Source: an uncultured bacterium (GTDB lineage: Bacteria > Verrucomicrobiota > Kiritimatiellia > RFP12 > UBA1067). Taken from it: DNA of 58,454 nucleotides. Under the pieces are notes generated by a model. The model did not search any database. It saw nothing but the letters and a program-made list of their open reading frames with translations, and was not told the origin of the DNA. Of this stretch, positions 1-6,640 are shown one piece after another. Each line of letters starts with the position of its first letter. Position 1 is the stretch's first letter. Location: the NCBI GenBank assembly GCA_902761035.1, contig CACWIW010000006.1, positions 78,462 through 136,915 of the forward strand. The letters are read 5' to 3'. Made by a program: the position numbers and the translations under genes.

Positions 1-288
1 ACCATGTTCGGCAGGCCTATGGCACCCGCATACAGAACATCGCGACGGCCAAGAGTAGATATCCTGACCTGAAGCATTGCCATTCTTCATCCAATAAGCC
101 TTCCAAGACCCGGCGGGGCTATTCGCATCAGAAGTATCTGGTTCGTTTACAACGAATTCATACGAACCCGCCCGAGCAACATCCATTCTTCTTTGAGCGT
201 CTAGTGCATTCTCGACAATCGGATTCGAGCTATGGAGCCGGGAATCTTGCAGAAGCCTGAAATATTCATTGATTTTTTCGTCCGTCAT
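1..288 (-). CDS. Hypothetical protein, 3' end outside window
   Basis: An open frame of 96 codons runs from an ATG at 288 leftward off the window edge. A good ribosome binding site (AGGAGATGG) precedes the ATG. The ATG overlaps the TGA of the upstream aminotransferase remnant by four bases (ATGA), so the two were probably translationally coupled. The protein starts MTDEKINEYFRLLQDSRLHS and near the edge has a CSVCGC stretch, which could be half of a zinc knuckle. I do not recognise the family. Its position behind a DegT-type aminotransferase suggests a sugar-biosynthesis neighbour, but that is inference only. Confidence 0.6.
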   Translation of the reverse strand, partial: MTDEKINEYFRLLQDSRLHSSNPIVENALDAQRRMDVARAGSYEFVVNEPDTSDANSPAGSWKAYWMKNGNASGQDIYSWPSRCSVCGCHRPAEHG

Positions 289-539
289 TTCCCATCTCCT
301 GCAACTTCAACCACATTCTCTGCAATTCCATTGATGGTTTCCATCGGCAATGTGTAATAGAGCGGGAGGCAAAGTATTCGGTTTGCAATGTCTTCCGAAA
401 TGGGACACGCCTCGGCATCGGGACAGATTGTCTTGTAGGTATTCACCGAGGGCCAGAAATACCGACGTGCGAAGACATTGCACTTCCGCAGGACGCTGTC
501 AACGGCGGCAGATACGGCCTCGTCACCAAAATCGGTTTT
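285..539 (-). pseudogene. C-terminal remnant of DegT/DnrJ/EryC1/StrS aminotransferase
   Basis: Reading leftward from 539, 84 codons are open and end at a TGA (287-285). The peptide contains CNVFARRYFWPSVN and, later, RILCLPLYYTLPMETING. These match the conserved C-terminus of PLP-dependent sugar aminotransferases (the R-Y-F-x-P and L-C-L-P-L-Y motifs). An in-frame TGA at 542-540 closes the frame and repeat P (copy A) begins about 15 bases upstream, so some 300 N-terminal residues, including the PLP lysine, are missing. It appears to have been cut when repeat P came to lie next to it. Such enzymes normally make amino sugars for surface glycans, which fits the rml genes in this region. Confidence 0.75.
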
Positions 540-556
540 TCAAATCGTTTCATAAA

Positions 557-689
557 AACGCTCCGCGCCCGTGGGGTATGCAGCCGAATACCTCATTCCA
601 TCGCTTTCTGATGTTTTAACCACCATCGCGTTGCCGCATAGTGTAACCTATTTGTTGCGGGGTGTCAATGGGGAGACTTTGGATCTTCA
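557..689 (-). repeat. Repeat P, copy A (promoter-leader repeat)
   Basis: First of six copies of a repeat, always in this orientation. In minus-strand order it carries TTGACA, a 17-bp spacer, TACACT, a leader with a possible start ATGGTG, and the core CATACCCCACGGGCGCGGAG. Here the sequence changes directly after GAGCG, running into the aminotransferase remnant. Compared with copies B and C the leader differs at only a few bases. The short frame it opens (starting MVVKTSESDGMRYSAA) stops after about 28 codons. Confidence 0.85.
640..668 (-). promoter_or_regulatory. Sigma-70 promoter in repeat P copy A
   Basis: Minus strand: -35 TTGACA (668-663), exactly 17 bases, -10 TACACT (645-640). Transcription would run leftward into the aminotransferase remnant and the edge gene. 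Confidence 0.7.
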
Positions 690-1084
690 GTTCCCGAACT
701 CACCTTCACCACCACTCACTTCATCTGCCAACGCGGTACGTCAAATATCGCAATATGTGCAGAACTCCCCGCCCGCAGTTGTCAGGATCATAAAGTTTCA
801 TTCCCACTGGACATGATCGGAATCACATTCGACTCACAACTTCCACCTTCAACAATCCGCGCATTCTTCTCGTCATAATGCTTTCCGCTCATCATTTCCA
901 CCTTGGAAGCTTCAGCACCACCGTCAATCCGTAATCTCCATCGCTCCATCATCCACATCCAAACCATTCACAAGCGCATACAGGCCACACCCGTACGTGG
1001 CAATGATGTTTTCACCATACTACGATTCGGGGACATATGCTAATCAATCAAAGTGAGTACGCTAACAACACGAAAGATCAACTT
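690..1084 (-). other. Intergenic, decayed coding sequence (segments T and S)
   Basis: No intact gene. Positions 690-848 (segment T) recur at about 7957-8112, and 850-990 (segment S) recur at 5773-5909. Read on the minus strand, S then T give broken frames with protein-like pieces (for example YGCGLYALVNGLDVDDGA, then ASKVEMMSGKHYDEKNARI). The piece in copy C runs on into the last codons LTPRNK plus stop at the start of repeat P. I infer the decayed 3' end of an unrecognised ancestral gene that preceded the promoter. 741-760 is a degraded copy of the 20-bp palindrome described at 9234. Confidence 0.5.
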
Positions 1085-1660
1085 TCATACTTCTTGATAC
1101 ATGAAAATACAGCCTTGGTCATACGCAGGCTTGACGTGGCTGTACACAAAAGCCTCTGCTTCCATCGGCAACCTGACAAACCCAAGCCAATTATAGTAAC
1201 GTATTAACCTTTCTTGCGGCAATGCGTAGATGTACAAATATTTGACACCCACAAGATCCGCGACATTCTTTACTATTGGTTGAACAAATCGCCGGAATGC
1301 ATATGCTCCGACCCTATCAACCTTTCCGCCCGCTGCGCGGTAGGCATCATTAACCGCGAAGTTGGCAAGCTCAATAGCAGGGATGGTATCAAACAAATCA
1401 TCTTCTCTTCGCACTGCTATAAGACCTGATCGCAGTGAGAAATAACAGGCGAGTTTCCCCGTCTCAGCATCCTTCACGAGATATGTTCTGCTGCCATTGC
1501 CATTCTCATCGTTGTCCGCCTGCAACTTTAGGTATGACTCAAGACCTCTTGCGTTGTTTGGCGCGACAAAACCATCAATCAACTGCCGATTCCCAGGTGA
1601 ACCCTGCAAGTGCTCGACAATAAAATGTTCGGTATTCAGATTCAGAGCGTCAATTTTCAT
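1085..1660 (-). CDS. GNAT-like acetyltransferase, possible toxin
   Basis: 191 residues. The layout suggests the Gcn5-related N-acetyltransferase fold: an N-terminal substrate-side region (residues 1-60), the central strand TYLVKDAETGKLACYFSLRS, then a helix with the acetyl-CoA-side segment VGAYAFRRFVQPIVKNVADL, and a C-terminal IRYYNWLGFVRLP that resembles the usual YxxxGF end. Its ATG overlaps the stop of the upstream 62-codon gene by four bases, and the pair is duplicated at 5915-6456. GNAT toxins such as TacT and AtaT are encoded with a small upstream antitoxin, and the layout fits, but the partner here is not recognisably the usual DUF1778 type. Toxin function is inference. Confidence 0.65.
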   Translation of the reverse strand: MKIDALNLNTEHFIVEHLQGSPGNRQLIDGFVAPNNARGLESYLKLQADNDENGNGSRTYLVKDAETGKLACYFSLRSGLIAVRREDDLFDTIPAIELANFAVNDAYRAAGGKVDRVGAYAFRRFVQPIVKNVADLVGVKYLYIYALPQERLIRYYNWLGFVRLPMEAEAFVYSHVKPAYDQGCIFMYQEV

Positions 1661-1845
1661 ACTGCTGCCGCTCCATGCGCCAGTCTCGCCTCACGCTCCT
1701 TCTTGTGTTCGTGCGCGATCCATTCTTCAAACTCGGCGACTTCCTTGTCCAACTGGGTAAAGTCAGGTTTAGGCGTATTGATGATCATCTGATACACCTT
1801 GTTTTTCAGCAGTTCTTCTCTATATTCATCTGTTATGATTCGCAT
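1657..1845 (-). CDS. 62-residue partner of GNAT protein, possible antitoxin
   Basis: 62 codons with a strong AGGAGG site before the ATG. The sequence begins MRIITDEYREELLKNKVYQM, contains NTPKPDFTQL, and ends in a charged helix (EFEEWIAHEHKKEREAR). A second protein of identical length (6268-6456) keeps MRIIT, KN-VY, NTP-PDFT, EFE-WI and H-KERE, so the family is real. It overlaps the downstream GNAT gene by four bases in both places. No known DNA-binding motif is evident. An antitoxin role is suggested by size and coupling only. Confidence 0.65.
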   Translation of the reverse strand: MRIITDEYREELLKNKVYQMIINTPKPDFTQLDKEVAEFEEWIAHEHKKEREARLAHGAAAV

Positions 1846-1925
1846 CGCTTCCTCCTTCCTTGAGGGTTCAACTTTTTGAGCAAGGTTGTTTTGGGAACAC
1901 TATATGGTCAGCCCACATAGTAAAC

Positions 1926-1938
1926 CGGCGCATCGCCG
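1926..1938 (-). other. Small hairpin in the leader of the GNAT pair
   Basis: CGGCG and CGCCG arms around a CAT/ATG loop, followed on the minus strand by TTT. It lies between the promoter at 1981 and the small gene, so it could attenuate or stabilise the transcript. The stem is only five pairs. Confidence 0.35.
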
Positions 1939-1980
1939 AAAGTTCCTATCTCAAATTGTTCCGTCGCGTTTTCGCCACAT

Positions 1981-1989
1981 ATTATACCA
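1981..1989 (-). promoter_or_regulatory. Extended -10 promoter for the GNAT pair
   Basis: Minus strand TGGTATAAT, an extended -10 element (TG, one base, TATAAT), about 135 bases upstream of the 62-codon gene. No good -35 is visible, as expected for extended -10 promoters. Confidence 0.55.
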
Positions 1990-2039
1990 CATTTTTGCGT
2001 TCTCGTCTCAGCCGCAACATTATGACCTCCTGACAAGGC

Positions 2040-2207
2040 TCAAAGGGTCCCCCATTGGTGGAGTAGAAGTGGTGGAGTAGCTTTTTTCACAACACAGGTG
2101 TCAGTCACATACGCGCAGAAACTCTTCAGCAGCGAATCCGGCACGCCGGCGAAGAACTCCACGCCCGCCGACTTCAACTCATCAACAAACTTTCCAACCC
2201 CAACCAT
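2040..2207 (-). pseudogene. Phosphonopyruvate decarboxylase N-terminal fragment (repeat N, copy 1)
   Basis: From an ATG at 2207, the peptide starts MVGVGKFVDELKSAGVEFF and continues AGVPDSLLKSFCAYVTDT before running into unrelated codons and a stop after 55 residues. The motif G-V-P-D-S-L-L-K-x-F-C-A-Y is typical of the N-terminus of phosphonopyruvate decarboxylases (AepY, thiamine-diphosphate enzymes of about 375 residues that make phosphonoacetaldehyde for phosphonate-decorated glycans). This is the best preserved of four copies in the window. All lack the rest of the enzyme, so none can be active. Confidence 0.75.
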
Positions 2208-2237
2208 CTCTCACCATCATTTCACATGCGCGGTACG

Positions 2238-2257
2238 TCACTTATTCGAATATGTGA
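2238..2257. repeat. 20-bp palindrome, diverged copy
   Basis: TCACTTATTCGAATATGTGA, upstream of N copy 1 and 42 bases past the ptuB stop. It has the same outer bases as the perfect copy at 9234-9253, with changes in the left arm and centre. Confidence 0.55.
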
Positions 2258-2298
2258 AGTAAAGCTGCCTACCTCAAATCTCAAGCGTACACCGTCTC

Positions 2299-2898
2299 TC
2301 AATGTGCAGTCTGCTTGCGACTCAGCATAAATTCACAAAATGTATGAAACTCGACAACGTGATTCCGTATAAATTCCCTCAAGACGGACTCTCCTGAATG
2401 CTTTAAGATTCTGTTAAAGGCTATCACTCGCGAATCAGCCAAACTTCGGTAATTCAGATTCAAGATTTCGATGGTGTTCTGTGCCTTTCTTGCATCCTCG
2501 ACAGGAAGTTCCGGAACCGCACAGATCGAACCCGTAGGCAGATACGTGAGGTAGCGAACGGGATCTTCCGTGTCTGGATTGACGATCTCGCGTTCATCAT
2601 TGGACTTGTGATTGTCGCAGGTATCACGGCAATCGCATGACAGATAGTGATTTGTCCAGTCAAAGACACGGGACGCCCCCTTGGGGGAACTCTGCGGTAC
2701 AAAATGGTCAATCCGAGTCCGCGCATCTAAAGAATCTAACTTTCGCTCACAGTAAGCACACAGGCCCGATTGCATGGTTCTCAGACAACTACGAACTTGG
2801 CGCTTGTCAAAATCATCCCATGTCAACCCCCTGCTCGTTGCATCCTGCAAGGAACACTGTACCTCATCTGGCAACGTTGTCCTCATCAATTTACGCAT
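2299..2898 (-). CDS. ptuB: HNH endonuclease of Septu-like defence pair (PtuB)
   Basis: 199 residues. A CAYCERKL motif near residue 49 is followed by RIDHFVPQS (the H of HNH) and then NHYLSCDCRDTCDNHKS, a cysteine- and histidine-rich zinc-binding stretch. This is the arrangement of the HNH proteins annotated as PtuB or retron-Ec78-type HNH nucleases (TIGR02646-like). It overlaps the end of the upstream ATPase gene by eight bases, so the two form one operon. In Septu systems the ATPase and nuclease form a complex that degrades nucleic acid on phage infection. No reverse transcriptase or retron RNA is present here, so stand-alone Septu is preferred. Confidence 0.8.
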   Translation of the reverse strand: MRKLMRTTLPDEVQCSLQDATSRGLTWDDFDKRQVRSCLRTMQSGLCAYCERKLDSLDARTRIDHFVPQSSPKGASRVFDWTNHYLSCDCRDTCDNHKSNDEREIVNPDTEDPVRYLTYLPTGSICAVPELPVEDARKAQNTIEILNLNYRSLADSRVIAFNRILKHSGESVLREFIRNHVVEFHTFCEFMLSRKQTAH

Positions 2899-4342
2899 GA
2901 TGATTCTCTGACGTGTTTTGATTCAAAATCAAATTCCGCCTGAATCGCAGCAATTCCACAACGGGGTCCCTGTCGCCAAAATACCTTTCCAGCCGCTTGA
3001 ACATTTCCTCGTCTTTGGCCGTTACGTACGACGCCGTCTCCAACCGACGGGCATATTCTTCTAGCTCCGCCCTTTCTTTGCATTCGGCGGCAAACGGGGT
3101 TCCAAACACATCCGTGAGCAATTGATTGGCATCCAGGCCACATGTTTGTCTTCCCGTTCCAAGAGGCTGCATTTCTCCGTCATTTACCAAAAATACCGAC
3201 TCCCCTTTGACAGACGAGATAACCTGCGGACTATGCGTTGTAACAATAAACTGGATATTCGGGAAAGTCCGAGTCAAATCCCCGATAATCCGTTGCTGCC
3301 AGCTAGGATGTAAATGAAGGTCAATTTCATCAATCAAGACAATTCCGTCGCTGGCAAGAAGCGATCTTGGCGTTGCATCTGGCAACCCGCCATTGGCCTC
3401 CAGGATTCGCGACACAAGATTCAGTACGAGAACAAGGACGATTTTATAACCGTCGCTGTCAACAAAACATGTCTTGTCAACCCCACGGTCATTAATATCC
3501 ACGGCAAGGTTGAGCGGACTCGTTGTCACCCTCAAGTTAGAAAAGCCCGGCAACAACCCTTCTACGGCCATTTGAATCGTCTTCTCCTCCAATGAGACAT
3601 AATCGAAGTCTCTACGCTGCTCCCGTTCTTTACGAAACTTGTCTTCAACATAGTACAGCCATTCTATGAGTCCTTTATAGTCCAATCCTCCCTCCAACGC
3701 ACCAAAATAGGCATCTGCACGACGATATTCCTTCCGAAATGCCCGCATGCGTTCTGGACGCTTTCTCACGACTGCACGTTCAGTATTGTAATATGCAATA
3801 ATCGGCAACGCAAGCGGCTCGCCAACATTATCACCGTCAATGAAAATATCCGCAATAGAGTTAATCTCACCACGCGCTCTGCCAGGTGGTACCTGAGCCC
3901 TTGTCGTATTTGATTTGTCACGCAAACGAGTTATATCCCATGTTGCGGTCTTCTTCTCCGTAGGCAACAAAGACTTGCCAAGGTTTTTAAATTCTGCGGT
4001 AGCCTCAAATCGCATATACGGGGAAACAGATACCTCTCGCACTTCCCGTGAAAACACGTCGCTTGACATGTGCAACTTTGCCAAATCCCATTCTCGTCTG
4101 AAATCCGTATCCCTTGGTGCTGGAGTTTTGACGCCTTTGAATCGGGCAATGAAAGATGCGAGTAGGTATTTGATACCATCTAATATCGCCGTCTTCCCCT
4201 TACCATTAGGGGCCACTAGAACGGCAACGCCGCCTCGACCATCCTTATGATCTGGTTCTATCTGTGAAAAGAGTCCTCGCATATCCAGATGCAATTCCTT
4301 AAAGCATCTGAAACTACTCATCTTGACATCAAGTAGACGCAT
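2891..4342 (-). CDS. ptuA: AAA ATPase of Septu-like defence pair (PtuA)
   Basis: 483 residues. It opens with the SMC/OLD-like N-terminus (MRLLDVKMSSFRCFKELHLD) and a Walker A APNGKGKT at residues 44-51. Walker B GIVLIDEIDLHLHP lies at about 333-346 and the switch histidine motif TTHSPQVIS at about 368-376. These motifs and the length fit PtuA-type ATPases. The start has a GGAGG site five bases upstream. The overlapping downstream HNH gene makes the Septu assignment likely; OLD-family nucleases are the alternative, but no Toprim domain is seen. Confidence 0.82.
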   Translation of the reverse strand: MRLLDVKMSSFRCFKELHLDMRGLFSQIEPDHKDGRGGVAVLVAPNGKGKTAILDGIKYLLASFIARFKGVKTPAPRDTDFRREWDLAKLHMSSDVFSREVREVSVSPYMRFEATAEFKNLGKSLLPTEKKTATWDITRLRDKSNTTRAQVPPGRARGEINSIADIFIDGDNVGEPLALPIIAYYNTERAVVRKRPERMRAFRKEYRRADAYFGALEGGLDYKGLIEWLYYVEDKFRKEREQRRDFDYVSLEEKTIQMAVEGLLPGFSNLRVTTSPLNLAVDINDRGVDKTCFVDSDGYKIVLVLVLNLVSRILEANGGLPDATPRSLLASDGIVLIDEIDLHLHPSWQQRIIGDLTRTFPNIQFIVTTHSPQVISSVKGESVFLVNDGEMQPLGTGRQTCGLDANQLLTDVFGTPFAAECKERAELEEYARRLETASYVTAKDEEMFKRLERYFGDRDPVVELLRFRRNLILNQNTSENHHA

Positions 4343-4554
4343 AGAACCTCCGATTCGAAATGTTGTTTAATCTATTTTGATTCACTCAACCGAACCGCCG
4401 TGAGTGTCGTCGGTGACAACTTCACAAACGGCAATAGGTTGATCGTAATAACGCCGTGCGTTCACTCCGATGCCAACCACGCCAAGAACAAGATAGATAC
4501 TGATTGGACAACTCTTCCATCGTGACAAGCCAGCTCATGCCGGAAGCCACTTCG

Positions 4555-4728
4555 TCAATACAGATTCCATTGCTGTTGGCCTATTGGTCTTGCGGCAATC
4601 GCGTGGTCCTCCAAGCACATACCCGTCACATACGCACAGAAACTCTTCAACAGCGAATACGGCACGCCGGCGAAGAACTCCACATCCGCCATCTTCAACC
4701 CATCAACAAACCTTCCAACTTCAACCAT
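4555..4728 (-). pseudogene. Phosphonopyruvate decarboxylase N-terminal fragment (repeat N, copy 2)
   Basis: 57 residues from the ATG at 4728: MVEVGRFVDGLKMADVEFF, then AGVPYSLLKSFCAYVTG and LEDHAIAA. The last piece matches the enzyme's next conserved segment (usually DHxIAANEGN), so this copy extends a little further than copies 1 and 3. Substitutions at usually invariant places (GVPYS for GVPDS, ADV for AGV) show it is not under selection. A stop follows after unrelated codons. Confidence 0.7.
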
Positions 4729-4746
4729 CGTTCATCATCCATTTTT

Positions 4747-4773
4747 GTCAAAACAGGTCTGACCTGTTTTGAC
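4747..4773. repeat. 27-base perfect palindrome
   Basis: Arms GTCAAAACAGGTC and GACCTGTTTTGAC around a single T, directly upstream of N copy 2. In the other N copies this place holds the 20-bp TCACATAT palindrome. A 13-bp perfect arm with no loop suggests a dimeric protein site or a cruciform rather than a terminator. Confidence 0.7.
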
Positions 4774-4798
4774 GAAATCAACGTCCCGCTTCATTAGG

Positions 4799-4825
4799 GG
4801 TTTTATGCAGAATTTGCACAAAACC
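4799..4825. repeat. Imperfect 27-base palindrome related to 8803-8829
   Basis: GGTTTTATGCAGA and TTTGCACAAAACC form arms with two mismatches. The sequence is nearly the same as the perfect palindrome at 8803-8829 and sits just past the stop of the DUF4160-like gene. Confidence 0.6.
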
Positions 4826-4838
4826 ATCCCCCGACGAC

Positions 4839-5126
4839 TCAAGTAGACTCTCCATAGAAACCGCTGTCTGACAGTTCCTGCCATTTTGCAAACATTTCAA
4901 GATAATGCTGCTTGATGAAGTCCTGAATTACTGGAACTTCATGATCGCGGAGCGTGCCTTGCTGCATCATTCTGGAAGTGCCGTCTGCATAGACGAAGAA
5001 CTTCGCCGCACCCTTCTCTCGGAGTTTGCCGTCTCGACTGGCATGGACGTGCATTGCCTCCAGGATGCAGTGCGTCGTGAAGTAGAGCCAATGCCCGAGA
5101 ACCTTCTCTGCAAAATACTTTGGCAT
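4839..5126 (-). CDS. DUF4160-like small protein
   Basis: 95 residues. The segment ILEAMHVHASRDGKLREKGAAKF resembles DUF4160 proteins, which carry a PHFHV-type strand followed by a short basic loop. A long amphipathic helix follows (DHEVPVIQDFIKQHYLEMFAKWQEL). DUF4160 genes are commonly found beside DUF2442 genes and are suspected toxin-antitoxin-like pairs. Here it is the last of three tightly packed genes, two bases after the 75-codon gene. Function unknown. Confidence 0.6.
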   Translation of the reverse strand: MPKYFAEKVLGHWLYFTTHCILEAMHVHASRDGKLREKGAAKFFVYADGTSRMMQQGTLRDHEVPVIQDFIKQHYLEMFAKWQELSDSGFYGEST

Positions 5127-5128
5127 AG

Positions 5129-5356
5129 CTAAGCGGCCGTTATGTACTTGCGGTTTTCCGACACAATTCGAACCGCGATCGCGGATTCAACCTCGTCCAT
5201 GTTCGTCTCGCTGAGAGCCCCTGATCCCATGACATAAGCGGCCTTCCCAGTCTTCAAGTTAACAACGCGAAAATTTTCCCCGTCTCGCGTCACCGCATAC
5301 CCGTTCAAGACAAGATCCGACGCCTCTGCTATTGCCATCGCCTTTTCTTCAGTCAT
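5129..5356 (-). CDS. Hypothetical 75-residue protein, middle gene of trio
   Basis: Starts MTEEKAMAIAEASDLVLNGY and overlaps the upstream gene by eight bases. The sequence reads as a small mixed alpha/beta protein with a strand-rich centre (NFRVVNLKTGKAAYVM) and a C-terminal strand AIAVRIVSENRKYI. I do not recognise it. Its overlap with the upstream DUF2442-like gene and two-base gap to the DUF4160-like gene argue for a shared function. Confidence 0.55.
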   Translation of the reverse strand: MTEEKAMAIAEASDLVLNGYAVTRDGENFRVVNLKTGKAAYVMGSGALSETNMDEVESAIAVRIVSENRKYITAA

Positions 5357-5711
5357 AACGCACCTCTACTTTCTTGATATTCTTCAGAAACGAATCCGTG
5401 TCATAGTACAGGTTATCAAGTATCTGGCGAACGTCTATGTAATCCTCCACCTCTCCGTGCCCATAGTCCACGCCGACCTCAAGATAACCGTCGTCCCACC
5501 GTTTTACACGTGTGTACCTCACAAGACGAGGTGATGTAGCAAAGCGAATCGTATCTCCTCCTGCCTTGAACATGGAGAAACATCCATCGCTGGACAATAT
5601 CGCAGAACTAGTAACGTCACTCACATCAGACAAATCGCGGCAACGCTCCGCGCCCGTGGGGTATGCAGCCGAATACCTCATTCCTTCGCTTTCTGATGTT
5701 TTAGCCACCAT
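5349..5711 (-). CDS. DUF2442-like protein with repeat-P-encoded N-terminus
   Basis: 120 residues from the ATG at 5711. The first 23 or so residues (MVAKTSESEGMRYSAAYPTG and on) are encoded entirely by repeat P copy B; the private part begins near RDLSDVSDV. The C-terminal half (LEVGVDYGHGEVEDYIDVRQ, FLKNIKKVEVRYD) resembles the strand pattern of DUF2442 proteins. The promoter of repeat P lies 14 bases upstream, giving a nearly leaderless transcript. An internal ATG at 5681 is an alternative start. A gene whose promoter and first codons come from a mobile-looking repeat is unusual. Confidence 0.55.
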   Translation of the reverse strand: MVAKTSESEGMRYSAAYPTGAERCRDLSDVSDVTSSAILSSDGCFSMFKAGGDTIRFATSPRLVRYTRVKRWDDGYLEVGVDYGHGEVEDYIDVRQILDNLYYDTDSFLKNIKKVEVRYD

Positions 5712-5772
5712 CGCGTTGCCGCATAGTGTAACCTATTTGTTGCGGGGTGTCAATGGGGAGCCTTTGGATCTT
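5638..5772 (-). repeat. Repeat P, copy B
   Basis: Best copy of the promoter-leader repeat. A perfect nine-base inverted repeat, GCGTTGCCG at 5713-5721 and CGGCAACGC at 5638-5646 (plus strand), brackets the leader. Inside it a smaller GGTAT/ATACC hairpin precedes the CCCACGGGCGCGGAGC core. At its right side it joins directly to segment S, without segment T. Confidence 0.85.
5725..5753 (-). promoter_or_regulatory. Sigma-70 promoter in repeat P copy B
   Basis: Minus strand -35 TTGACA (5753-5748), 17-bp spacer, -10 TACACT (5730-5725). Predicted start of transcription is near 5718, inside the right arm of the inverted repeat, driving the DUF2442-like trio. Confidence 0.75.
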
Positions 5773-5909
5773 CAACAATCCGCGCATTCGTCTCGTCATA
5801 ATGCTTTCCGCTCATCATTTCCACCTTAGAAGCTTCAGTGCCACCGTCAATCCGTAATCTCCCTCGCTCCATCATCCACACCCATTCACAAGCGCATACA
5901 GGCCACGCC
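5773..5909 (-). repeat. Segment S, second copy
   Basis: About 137 bases nearly identical to 850-990, with scattered substitutions and a short deletion near its right end. It carries the decayed frame with MMSGKHYDE. It lies upstream of repeat P here as in copy A, so S and P moved or were duplicated together. Confidence 0.7.
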
Positions 5910-5912
5910 GAA

Positions 5913-5939
5913 TACTATGGGGAAAGAACCCCCATAGTA
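5913..5939. terminator. Hairpin after the truncated GNAT gene
   Basis: TACTATGGGG and CCCCATAGTA pair around a seven-base loop. It overlaps the last codons of the shortened GNAT frame. It lacks a clear run of T, so termination is possible but not certain. Confidence 0.4.
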
Positions 5940-6271
5940 AAAATCAGCGAAGCAACGCAGCCTTTGCCCTTGCATTTATAACATTCTTGAAACCTGCCAA
6001 TCCAATTACATCGTTGGACAGCCGACACAGTTATAAGGCCAGTTCGCAACGAGAAATAGCAGGCCAGTTCACCAGAGACCACATCCTTCACAAGATATGT
6101 TCTGGACTCATTTCGCGCCTCATCCAGAATTGCTCGGCTCTTAAGGTATCTTTCCAACCCCGTTGCATTGTTTGCAACCGAAAAGGAATCAAGCAATTGA
6201 AGATGCCCCTTTGAATCCGTAAGATGCTCAAGGACAAAATCGTCTGTGGCAAATGATTGTATATCTATCAT
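5915..6271 (-). pseudogene. Truncated GNAT protein, second copy of the pair
   Basis: Starts MIDIQSFATDDFVLEHLTD at 6271, overlapping the stop of the 62-codon gene by four bases exactly as in the first pair. It matches the first GNAT (1085-1660) up to about residue 83 (SRTYLVKDVVSGELACYFSL, then RTGLIT). It then switches to unrelated codons and stops, losing the acetyl-CoA-binding half. In another frame the same DNA reads NDVIGLAGFKNVINARAKAA and stops, so the 3' end seems joined to the tail of another gene. It is unlikely to be a working acetyltransferase. Confidence 0.65.
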
Positions 6272-6456
6272 GCTGTGCGCATCCTGCTGCGTGCAATTCT
6301 CTCGCGCTCCTTGCGATGAACTTTTGAAATCCACCGCTCAAATTCATCTGAATCCTTTTGCAACGCAGTAAAATCAGGCCTTGGCGTATTGACAATCAAG
6401 CAATACACCCGATTTTTCCGCATCGCCTCTTCGTGCTCTTTAGTTATTATTCGCAT
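6268..6456 (-). CDS. 62-residue partner of GNAT protein, second copy
   Basis: Same length as the protein at 1657-1845, with clear identity (MRIITKEHEEAMRKNRVYCL, NTPRPDFTAL, EFERWISKVHRKERER). The start at 6456 is chosen over an in-frame ATG at 6480 because of its GGAGGA site and the matching N-terminus. The frame is intact although its GNAT partner is truncated, which would fit an antitoxin outliving its toxin. Confidence 0.65.
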   Translation of the reverse strand: MRIITKEHEEAMRKNRVYCLIVNTPRPDFTALQKDSDEFERWISKVHRKERERIARSRMRTA

Positions 6457-6640
6457 GTGTCCTCCAATCCGTTCAATCATTTAGTGGTAATAATTCTTTT
6501 CAAGTTTCCTCGTGGGTCATGGTTTTATCGTGCGCATTTCACCTGGCCGACAATTAAAGGGTGCAAGCCACCTTCCTGACGACCATGTCCTGTTTGAATA
6601 TTGTGCAGATTTTGCATATTAACGCTCTTTTGGCCTTCCT

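Larger units (their letters stand above)
4343..4838 (-). other. Intergenic with repeat N copy 2 and two palindromes
   Basis: Holds a phosphonopyruvate decarboxylase fragment (4555-4728), a 27-base perfect palindrome (4747-4773) and a related imperfect palindrome (4799-4825). On the minus strand a frame of about 50 codons ending at 4382 contains a hydrophobic stretch (IYLVLGVVGIGV) followed by a polar tail. It lacks a clear start, so I read it as another remnant. Confidence 0.5.

Noticed and set aside
350..816. Plus-strand genes over repeat P copy A
   Set aside because: The open frames cross repeat borders and lie opposite the aminotransferase remnant and promoter; no protein family or binding site supports them.
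2299..4342. Retron with ATPase and HNH effectors
   Set aside because: The effector genes fit a retron-Ec78 type, but no reverse transcriptase or msr-msd RNA lies nearby. A plain Septu pair explains them.
5913..5939. Certain Rho-independent terminator
   Set aside because: The hairpin is good but no T run follows in either direction, so it is listed with low confidence only.
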